From: Rhodeus uyekii
Taxonomy: Eukaryota; Chordata; Actinopteri; Cypriniformes; Acheilognathidae
Reading direction: 5' to 3'
Assembly (NCBI GenBank): GCA_037043235.1
Contig: JAWRVZ010000041.1
Coordinates: forward strand, 609,001 to 673,000
DNA length: 64,000 bases
Shown one piece after another: positions 11,716 to 23,400 of this stretch. A program made the translations under genes and the position numbers. Below the pieces are notes generated by a model. It was not told the DNA's origin. It searched no databases and worked only from the letters and a program-made list of their open reading frames with translations. Positions within the stretch are counted from its first letter, which is position 1, and every line of letters starts with the position of its first letter.

Positions 11716-14700
11716 GTGAGTAAATGGTTTCTTTAGTAACATTAATCTTCTTTATTATAATATCAATTTATTATTTCATCACACTCATTTCATTTCATTC
11801 ATATGTTTTATTTAACAAAATGGATGAACCTATTACTGTAAATTGCTGGATTTATAATGTTTGTTAGATATGTAATCATTTCTATTTCAAATAAACACTG
11901 TTCTTTTAAATTTTCATCTGAAATTCATCAAAGAACCCTGATAAAAATATCATTATGATAAAATGATTTTTTTTTAAATGATATTTTGATATATCAGCTT
12001 TACCGTCACAAGAATAAATTGTTTTTAAATAAACAATTATTTTGAACTGTATTATTATTATTATTTTTTTTTTTTACTATATTTCAGATATTAAATAAAT
12101 AAATGCAGATTTAGTGAGCATAATAGACTTCATTCAAAACCCAATTTTTTTTTTACTGTAATTATTGCTTTAAAAACAACAACTTTTTTCAGGATTCTTT
12201 AGAATATAACTTTTTAAAAGCAGCATTTATAATGAAATTATGTGTAAATACAATAACGAAATATTAATATTTTGTAACATCATTAATATGTACTGGTACA
12301 CATGACCATTATAATGCAGCCTTGCTGAAAAAGTGCTTCCTTAAAAAAATATTTCCTTAAATTTCCTTAAAAAAATATTTCCTTAAAAAAATATACTGAC
12401 CCCATACTTTTGAAAGGTAGTTAGAGCGGCACAATTACTCATTAAAGGATCGCAATCTTGATTCAAACACCCACCCGATCTTATTCCTAATTGACAAAGA
12501 TTCGCATCACACTGGAACAATCAGCTCTGTGTTTGCTCTGCCCATGAGTTATTGAATAATTTTCCTGTAGCTCAATCAGTACTTTGGCGTGTTTACAACG
12601 CCAAGGTCATGGGTTCGATCCCAGGGAAAGCAAGAACTGATTCAATGTGTTCCTTGAATCGGTTTGGATAAAAGCGTCTGACAAATGCATAAATGTGAAT
12701 GTAAAATGAATAATTCGTTCAAATGAATTAAAACTGTAGCAATTAACATTTTGTCTGAACCTCTAGTAAAATTTATTTTGTCAAAGTTGTCTGTTCAGAA
12801 TCGTTGGAGACTCGTGATCCGCAGTTTTATTTCAACAAGTATGAAAGTTATTTAATATTCTTTGATGTTGTTTTAGTGACTTGTGTTGCTGTGTGTGTTT
12901 TGTCCCTCCAGAACCAATCGAATGCCCCATCGACTTGTATTTTGTCATCGACACATCTGAGACCATAGCTCTGCAGGAGAACCCACCTGGCAGCTTGGTA
13001 CAGACCGTCAAAGCGTTTACCACCGCCTTTGCTAGGAAGCTAGAAGATGTTAATTACAAAGGTTTAGTTCAGATCACCTGGTCTGTAGGAGGCCTTCACT
13101 TCTCCCAGAATCATGAGATCATCAGCAAGGTCACCAATAAGGATGAATTCATCAAGTTGCTCCAACCGATCACATACCTGGGCAAGGGCACTTATATTGA
13201 TTGTGCCATCAAAAACATGACCCAACAACTCATTCTCTATCCATCCAAACCCAAAGCCAAGCGCTTTGCGGTGGTTATCACCGATGGTCACGTGACGGGA
13301 AACCCATGTGGTGGGATCAAACAGGCAGCGGAACAAGCACGTGAGGATTCAATTAAGATCTTTGCTGTCGCATCGTCCAGGAACCTGGAGGAGCCGGGAC
13401 TCAGGGAGATCGCTAACTCGCCCGCTGGAGTTTTTCGTGATAAATTCATGGCGGTTGATCTCGAGGGGCCTCGAGGGCCTCTCATTATGACATCAACAAT
13501 CAACCGCATTTATGACACAATGGTACTGCAATGCCTTTTATACCTTTCTTTTGGTATTCTGTAGGGGAATTATAGTTAAGACCCGAGGACCAGATATGTT
13601 GAATAAAGACCAGGAGTCAGAAGTGCAGTCAAAAGAAGAAATTTTAGTGAAGTTTAGTTTGCAGTTTCATCAGCAGAAGCCAGCTTCAAGTCTCACAAGG
13701 AGTTCGTAGACCGCCCCACATACAATAACATTGTTACAGCAATTATACTCTAACAGAGACTACTAACCACGTCAATGATGACGGCTAAATGATTCTGATT
13801 GGCTAAGAAAGAAAGATAAACAAAACTAGTAGTTTTCCACACAAGAGCAGACAGTCTGAAGCATATCTTCATTGAACAAATCTGGTCCCCCTACAATTCA
13901 GTGACATAATAATCTGAAATGAAGATCATTTTCGGACAAACAAGTTAGTATTTTAACAATCTTCCTTCTTGTTTTCTCTTATAGCTTCATCTGGCTTATC
14001 AAGAGGTGAGATCGATATCAATGTACTGACATCTATTGATTTTAATGTTTTTTTTCTTCATTGGGTGCCAACACCTTGCATCACTTTCCTTAGAGCTGTC
14101 AATAATAGGTCTATGAAGAATTTCGGTCATTCTTCCAGAAATTCGAATCTAGGAAAATCTTAAAGTATCCAGATTTTATTGTCGCCCTTATAGCTTCAAT
14201 TAAATAAGTGATGAAACATCTTGTATCATGATTTCTAACTCAATTTCATCATAATTTTCCAGTGCTATTCTGCGAAATGTTTGGAGACTCCAGGACCTCC
14301 GGGTCCACCAGGACACAGGGGACAGAAAGTGAGTATTTCTATTAAAAAAAAACAACTAAAGTAAATAAAGACATCTCTGACTTGAAACCTTAAGTAAATA
14401 AGTAATTTCACTGTAATTTAAGACTTGCTCTTGTGCCTTAATTATTACAGGGAGCTAAAGGAGATAACGGTGATCCTGGCTCTAAAGGTCAAAAAGGACG
14501 TGCTGTGAGTACAAACCAGTTCTCATGAAAGCATTTGGTAAAACACTTCACTTCAACCCAAGACCATGCTAAACCTAATTTGAATTCAGTGTATTTACTC
14601 ATGTTGAAACCTACAGGGAGATCCAGGTATTGAGGGACCCATTGGGCATCCTGGACCTAAAGTAAGTTCTTCATATTCCTCATGGGCAATAAAATAATAT

Positions 14701-17700
14701 GTCAGACCAATTAATCTGCTCATCTTTGGCTATTTTGACAGTATTGGCATTAACTGATAACCATATTTGCTTAGCTGATTGCTAGAAAGGAAGGCTCAGA
14801 CAGCCTTGACAATATATTTTTAAATAAATATTGTAATGTGCTAAGTTAAACATTTAATTTCAAGTACATTTTGTGTTCATCTAACTAGCGGTCACTAAAT
14901 TATATTATGTTTATATCAGCATTATTAGTCCAATTTACTAGTCGTAACCATCTTGCCGTTTCTTTTTCTCCTTTAGGGAGAGACTGGTCTCAGAGGAGAA
15001 AAGGTACGATTTTTCTCAGTTAACTGTTAGTTCTGATAAATATGTTCGGCACCAAATGCACCAAAAACTTACTGGAAATTATCTGTTTTTTAGGGAGAAA
15101 TTGGAACACAAGGGAGAAAGGTAAGTTTCTTGTAACATTTACGTATCATTTTATATTTCTCTCCGAATATGGAATCTTTTGTGCCGCATGTGTTTTGAAA
15201 TATTTATTTTATTCTAACAGGGTGTTGCAGGAGTATCTGGCCGCAATGGAACGGATGGGCAGAAGGTTAGTTATGGTGAATGTGAGGTAGACTCAGTGGC
15301 GTAGAGGATGGGTGCGCACAGTGGACGGGTCCCGTGTGTTGTTATAACTGCTGTTGAGTGGGATACCAGAACGCAGTTTCTACTGAGGGGGACCAACCCC
15401 CAAAACCCCTCTTCCCCGAACACTACCAGAACCAAGGAAGGCAATTTCTACTGAGGGGAGCCACTGACTTGAGGTTCTAATGGGGGTCCACTGGGTAGAC
15501 TCAAAGTGAAGTTTGGATAACACACCATTAGACTGTCAAAAAATACATTGAAATAATAGAAACTTGAAAATAAAATAATAACATCTCTGTTTTTAACAGG
15601 GAAAAATTGGCAGGATCGGTGCTCCTGGCTGCAAAGGTGACCCGGGTGACAAGGTATGTGAGTCTTTTCTTTTGAATAGCTGTTACTTGAGTTATACAAG
15701 TCATTTAATGTCAATTAATGTATGTGCCTTTCACAGGGTCCTGATGGCCATCCTGGAGAGGTTGGAGAATCTGGTCTTCCAGGGGCTCCAGGAGAAAAGG
15801 TAACAGATAAATTACTGAGAAAAAAATTAAACGGACATTTAAAACCTAATAATTAGACATGTAAGTTTGAGGTGTCATGGTTTTTCACTTTGTTCTCAGG
15901 GTGATCCAGGTCGTTCGGGAAGACCAGGTCCGATTGGCCTGGCTGGAGATCCTGGACCCAACGTAAGATCTCATAACTACAGATCTCATTACAGCAGTGC
16001 TTCTCAATTATTTTCTGTCACGCCTCCCCCTAAACATTTCAACATTTCGCGCCCCCCACCCCATTTTGGAACTTTTGTCTTATTGCTTCCATGGCGACGC
16101 GTCATGCTTGTCACGTGACATACCGCAGTCACAAAAAGCGCTGTATGATAGATGTAACCTATCACATTTATTTAGTTTTTTCTTTTTTATTCAAAATAGT
16201 CACCAATTTGTTGGCTGTTATCAACTACCTGATATTCAGATTCTCAGATATGTGGAAGTGAATGTGTTTTGCCGCTTAATTTTTATAATGATCATGTTTG
16301 TTGATCTGTGTTAGTTTGCGCTACAGTTCAGAGAATCTGATCTGTCTGATTTACAACATGTCAATTCAGTCACTTCTTCTGAAATACGTGATAGTAAGTG
16401 GCCAGTGAAGTGGGAGAAGAACAGAGTGAAGTTTATATTTACCAATACAATGTGTATCTGATATGAATAAAACACCTTGTCAGTTTATAATTTAATGGAT
16501 TAAATTTAATGGAATTTAATGGATTTCCTCTTTTATAGACATCCGTGTGTATTTTTCAAAATATTTTTCATGTATTGTTATGCCAGTACTTATGAGTATT
16601 TAAATGTTTGAAACCTAAAAGAAATCTTATGTGGTTGAAAACACTGAATTGTTGTGATAAATGACAAGCTCTGAGTGCATCTTTTTCTGGATCAGTGCCA
16701 GATATCGCGTGAAAACACGTGTGAATTTAGCGGTTGATCACGTGACACATATGAACACCAGTGTGATCATACACGTCAAAGGGTGAAGGGTTTGTTATCT
16801 GAACTTCATATCTGCTGCTCTTGTTCAGTGCAAGAAAACCTACTCCCTGGCAAAAAAAAAAAGCATGTTCCCTAGGGGAACATGGGGCGCGCCCCACTAT
16901 TTGAGAACCACTGCATCACAGTAATATATCAATCATTTTCTAATGTTATCTCTGACACCCCCTACAGGGAGAGAGAGGAAGCCCTGGATCACCTGGACTT
17001 CCTGGCCAGAAAGGATCTCCTGTAAGTATTTGTTTTGTTTAATGCTTTTTATGCTTTAAATCAATTTTGATTTGATGTTTTAAGAAATTTTGTTTTGTTT
17101 TATAGGGGACATCTGGAGGGCCTGGACCTAAAGGCGACCCTGTGAGGAATAGCTTTTGAACATGTAAAACTTATGGTAGGTTGACCCCTGACAGAATTGT
17201 AATATTTACCATTGCATTTTTAGGGAAGAAGAGGAGACTTTGGACCTAAAGGGGGCACTGGACCTAATGGGCCAAAAGGAGAAAAGGTCAGTGAAAACCC
17301 AAGTTTTTTTTTTAAAGGTGTTCCGTAAGCAGCTTTTTTTCTGTTATAAACTCAGATTGCATGAGGGGAGACAATGTTATAATTTGTGTATTAATGTTCT
17401 AGATTATTAATTGAAATATTTATAATGTTTGACAGGGTGAACCAGGTCCCGAGGGAACCAGGGGTCTTTCAGGAGAAGTTGGCAGCAAAGGAACCAAGGT
17501 AATTTGTTGATTTTGTGATTTGGCTACTTAAATACTGAACAATAAGATTGTTATGGATTTTAAGGTGGACATGATTCCAAAATAAATAATTTGGGCTTTT
17601 GTTTCTAACTTCTAGGGTGATAATGGACTTCCAGGACCAAGAGGCCCACCAGGAACTCCCGGAGAACCAGGCAGAAATGTAAAAAAAAACATAATATTCT

Positions 17701-20418
17701 CTTGATAAATCAAGAAGTGTCAAGTCATGCTTTCCAGTCGTCTCACAGTACATTGGTTGAAAGTATCCGGAATCAAAGATCATGAATTTATTCAGATAGA
17801 AATTATAATTAATGTGTTTTCTCCACTATAGGGTTCCCAAGGTGACCCAGGTGATTCTGGCCCTAGAGGTGATCCTGGCCCCCCAGGACCAAAGGTATAT
17901 AACACACACATACACACTCACATACACAAACTCTAATGGTTTTAAAATGGGGATGTTGCAAAGCTTGTTTCTCTTGCCATAGGGTGACTCTGGCAGACCT
18001 GGTTTCAGCTATCCCGGACCAAGAGGAGCTACGGTACAGTAATTAGTCAAATTTGTACTTTATACTGAAAGTTATTTCAGTTCACAGAGCTTTAGATCAC
18101 ATTATAGCTTAACATTTAGTATAAAACAAAAGAGCCATTAACAAAATCAACATTATTTCACTCAAATGTTTATATATTATATAATATTTATTTGTTCTAC
18201 AGGGTGAAAGGGGTAATAAAGGTGCACCTGGACCCAGGGGAAGTAGAGGAGACTGCGGACCGAAGGGCGACCCAGGTTCCAAGGGAACTCCAGGAGAGCC
18301 GGTATGAAAATTCATACTTATTGTAGCTACATGTAAACTGTTCAGACATTTTCTTAAAGTCAGCAAGACCAAGAGTGCTTACGCGTGCACATGAAGCCGT
18401 CGCCTTATTGGGCTTGAACGGTTAAATACACACTCGTCGACCCCTGTCTTTGTGAGTATCCTTGTAAACCACAGTCCAACCAAGTGAACATAAACTGTTT
18501 AGAAAGAAAATGCCTGTGTATCAGTATACAGATTAGTGTATTCGGTCATAAAGCGACAGTGCCCTAATAAACCTGCTGCTGTCTGTGTCATTTCATTTTA
18601 ATTAAAAAAACTGAAATTGGTACTATTTACACAGTGAAGACTAAGCAGTTTTTTTGTACATTTGATTACTTTATATAGTTTGTGTCGCATTTCTATATAG
18701 GCCTATCTAGTGCTTGAAGTTTTTTAGGTAGGTCTATTTCATTTGTGTCTCTGTTCTGTTCTGTTTTTTGTTTTTTTTTGGCCATATTGTTTGTAATTAG
18801 TTTGTTTATTCACATTTTACTAATTTATTTCTGACTGGTTACTTGTCTTCGGTGAATTTGAACGTTTTTTAAAGTTTTCCTTTTTTTAGCAATATATTTT
18901 AACAATATATATATATATATATATAAAATCAAGTCTTAATCTTTGATTAAAGATTAAGAGGGCACATTAATTCTTTTTAAATACTGATGTGCACAGATTT
19001 AGATGCATTTATAATGAAAACTGCAATATTATAGTCTATTTTGACTTTCTACTTCCATAATGCATAATAATTATGATAATAATAATATTTCTTCATTGTG
19101 CTTCAGGGAGAGCCCGGACCCTTCGGAGAACCTGGACAAAGGGGGCCTAGAGGAGATGGAGGAAGAGATGTATACTTAATTTTTTTGTGCATAGTGATGT
19201 TTAAAGGATGGAATGTTTTATTTAATCAGTCAGAAAACTGCTTAACTCTGTAGTTAACAATTTTATTCCTTAAAACTCATCTTGCAGTTTAAAAGAGAAA
19301 AGACTTAGACACATAGACATATAAACAACATTAAAATACTGATTTTTATCACAGGGGTTCTTTAAACAACATTAAATTACAATTATACAATTATCAGTGC
19401 AATTTAATATTAATTTAATCAATTTAAACTTAATATTAAATTATTTTCAATTATATCCTAACAGGGCGACCCTGGACCAGAAGGAGACCCTGGCCTTACT
19501 GTAAGCATTAGAATTCGGGTTTCTCATTAAATACCATATAAGTACATTAGGGATGAATGTTAAATATATTTTCTCAGGAATGTGATGTCATGAACTACAT
19601 CAGAGAGACCTGTGGATGCTGTGGTAAGATTCTTAACTGTTCAGTAGAATGCTAAATAATATTTGCATTTGTTACACAATTTTCTTGTTCATTTCAGATT
19701 GTGAAAAGAGGTGCGGTGCCCTGGATATTGTGTTTGTGATTGACAGCTCAGAAAGTGTAGGGTTGACCAACTTCACCCTGGAGAAGAACTTTGTGATCAA
19801 TACCATCAACAGACTGGGCTCGATGGCAAAAGATCCCAGTTCTGAAACAGGTAAAAACATGTCATCATGTTTCTGTTTGTTCTACTTTTTGATAATCTCT
19901 TACTCTGGCTTTTAAAGGGTTAGTTTAAAGGGTTTTAAAAGGGCCAGTGCTTCTCAATTATTTTCTGTCACGCCCCCCTAGGAAGAGGTAAAAATTTTGC
20001 GGGCCCCCCCTCCCCCCATTTTGGAACTTTCGCCTTATTGTTTCCATGGCAATGCGTCGTGCTTGTCACGTGACATACCGCAGTCACAAAAAGCGCTGTG
20101 TAATAAATAATTAAAAATAGTCACCAACTTGTTGGATCAACTTGTTGAAACCTAAAATAAATCTTATGTGGTTGAAAACACTGAATTGTTGTGATAAATG
20201 ACAAGCTCCTAGCGCGTCTTTTTTTGGCTCAGTGCCAGATATTTTGTGAAAACACGTGTGAATTTAGTGGTTGATCACGTGACACATATGAACACCGGTG
20301 TGATCGTACACGTCAAAGGATGAGGGGACGGTTATCTGAACTTCATATCTGCTGCTCTTGTTCAGTGCAAGAAAACATACTCCCTGGCAAAAAAAAGCAT
20401 GTTCCCCAGGGCCACGCC

Positions 20419-20452
<34 letters not shown>

Positions 20453-23400
20453 CGCGCCCCACTATTTGAGAACCACTGGGTTAGTTCAACCAAAAATGAA
20501 AATTATCCCATATCCTCTCTTTTTTTTACCCAAACACAATCTGAGTTATATTAAAAAATATCCTGGCCTCCAAGCTTTATAATGGGAATGAATAGAAACA
20601 GATAGAATATAGAAATAAAGTTTTTTAAACCCAAACAAATGCTTTCAACCATCCTAAATGTAATACATATGGCTCAAGGAGGTTAATAAAGGTGTTTGTG
20701 AAGGGCCTTCTGAAGGGAAGCAATGCATTTTTGTAAGAAAAATATCGATATTTTTACATTTTTAAACTATAATCACTAGCCGTATGCAAGTCAAGTTCCA
20801 GCAGAAGAAGGATCTCTAACCCAACCCTAACCCTAACCCTTGACATATTGGCGAATGCGGAAGCTTGGAGACTAGAGCAAAACAATGGTCATGAATTAGA
20901 AGCCTACAATGATAATTTTTAAAGAGAAATGTTGGAGGAGCTTGAGTTTGTTTGAAAAAAAGCGCATTTGGTGTCTACTCTCACCTTAAACTTATGTTAC
21001 TCCTACATCCTACCTCATGCGTCAGCTCAGATGTCACTCTTCCTCTGGAACTAGACTCAGTGATTATAGTTTATGAAGTTATAACATGGATCATTTTCTT
21101 TGTTAAGTTAAGTTAATTTAATTTGTATTTGCTTTTTTTTCTTTCTCAGGAACTCGAGTCGGCGTTGTCCAGTACAGTCACAATGGAACATTTCAAGCTA
21201 TTCGCCTCAATGACTCCAAGATCGACTCTATGTCCGCCTTCAAAGAAGCTGTGAAGAAGCTCGAGTGGATCGCTGGAGGAACGTGGACGCCTTCCGCCCT
21301 GAAGTTCGCCTACGATAACTTGATTCGCGACAGCCGTCGTGCGAAGGCTAACGTCACAGTGGTTGTGATCACAGACGGCCGGTATGACCCCCGTGATGAT
21401 GACCAACTGCTCACTCACCTCTGCGAAGACTTCAGCGTTGATGTGAATGCCATCGGTATTGGAGACATGTTTAACCAGACGGAAGAGAATGAAAGCCTGA
21501 AGTCCATTGCTTGCATTAACTACAAAAATGCTCAAGGAAAGATAAGAAAAAATGGAACGGTCATGGGGATGAAGCGTTTCGCTGATCTGGTTGCAGAGGA
21601 TTTCATCGATAGGATTGAGAACGTACTCTGCCCAGGTGGGTCTCATGAATGTTCTTAGCATGCGGTCTTCCTAATAATAAAAATAGAGCTTTCTTTTCCT
21701 GACTTTTCTTTTCTGTTTTTGTATTAGAGCCAGTGATCGTTTGCCCAGATCTTCCATGTAAAAGTGGTAAGTGTTCTGTCCTAATTTGTCCATTCCTAAA
21801 AGATGAAGGATCCTAATTCTTGAAAAGACTTGAAAATTAATGTTTTTGTTTCAGCCAAGTCAATGTATTACAAAATACCTACGTTTTATTATTTTTCTTC
21901 TTTACCTTATTGTTTTTGAATGGCCTTTTTCACAGGGTTTGAATTGGTTTAAATATATATTTTTTATTTAGACAGAATCTTTTTATTTAAAGATTATTTT
22001 TTGATGTGCCTTTGTCATTTGTAATTTTGTCATTTCTATTTAGCTTTCATAAATTTTTATTTCAGTTTCAGATTTGATATTTTTTTATTGCTTTAAAAAG
22101 CATGCTTATTTCAAGTAGTTTCCAAGGAAACATTTTTTAATTTCATTTTAAGATTAAGATTTTCATTTAATGTTATATTTATCTTATTTCAGTTTTATTT
22201 CAATTACTAAAATAGTTACCAATCACTGCATACAATATTATTATTGGCCAATTATTATCCTAATAAAAAAAAAAACTTATATAATATGCCTGTTGAAGAC
22301 ATATTAATAATGTTTTCTCTGCAAAATAATAAAATGCAGAGTAAAATCCAGATTTGCAGAGCAAATGATCAACATAACAAATGCTATACATTTGTTAGGT
22401 TATGCATCTCAAATGTATATGTAATGAATATTAAGCAAACATTTGTTATGTCTGACTAGCCCAGTCTCACAAAGGAAATGTCACTGTAGCTTCGTTTGCA
22501 TAAACTAAACATTGCAGTGGAAACGTTTTCATCTTGTTTTGATTCTATAAATAATGTTAAGTACAAAGTTGCTGTTGTACAAATGCTAAAGAATTTGGGG
22601 TTAAAGAATCCTCAGAAAACGTCTCAGGTTACTTACGTAACCCTAGTTCCCTTAGAGGGAACAAGACACTGCGTCGGAACGCATATGGGAACGCATTAGT
22701 GTAATTGTCTCTTGAAGCGCAATTGAAACCAGGTGTGCGAGTGCACGTAGCCGAGTGTGACGTCATGAGCCAGGAGTATAACTGCACGCAGCAGACTAGC
22801 AGCCTCAGCTTAACTAGTGTCTGAAAACAGCCGGCGTGCGATGGAGCTGAGGCTACGAGACGCAGTGTCTCGTTCCCTCTAAGGGAACTAGGGTTACGTA
22901 AGTAACCTGAGACGTTCCCTGTCAAGGGAACTCAACACTGCGTCGGAACGCATATGGGAACGAGAATACCCACGCCGCCTCAGCGAACGGAGTACGCCAA
23001 GCTAACGTAGCTCACTACGAAAGGGCCAAGGTTCCCAAAGCGGGATTGAGGTCTAACTGGTAGAACCTGATAAAGGTATGCGGTGAGGACCAGCCAGCCG
23101 CATCACAAATATCGGCAAGGGGAGCCCCTGCGCAAAAAGCTTTAGAGGTAGCCATGCTCCGAGTAGAATGGACGCGGACATGCAGAGGACACTGCTGACC
23201 CGCCAGTTCATAAGCTAGTGAGATAGTCTCGACTATCCACCTGCTTAAAGTAGGTTTAGATGCTGGAGCTCCCTTAGGAGCCCCGAAGCATACAAAGAGT
23301 TGGTCCGACCTACGCCATGGGGCCGCTCTGCGGACGTAGGCGTCCAGTGCTCGCACTGGACAGACCTTGTTCTTGAACTCCTGGTCATGATCGTCAAAGG

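Noticed and set aside
12605..12622. Possible functional tRNA gene
   Set aside because: It has A- and B-box-like parts but no cloverleaf continues after the B-box, and the SINE tail follows. The same structure recurs at 52955 and 33163.
13064..13509. Open frames antisense to the col6a2 N1 exon
   Set aside because: Shadows of a strongly coding exon, with no homology or splice context of their own.
20819..20840. Telomere-like CCCTAA repeats
   Set aside because: Only three units in a col6a2 intron; too short to imply an interstitial telomere.
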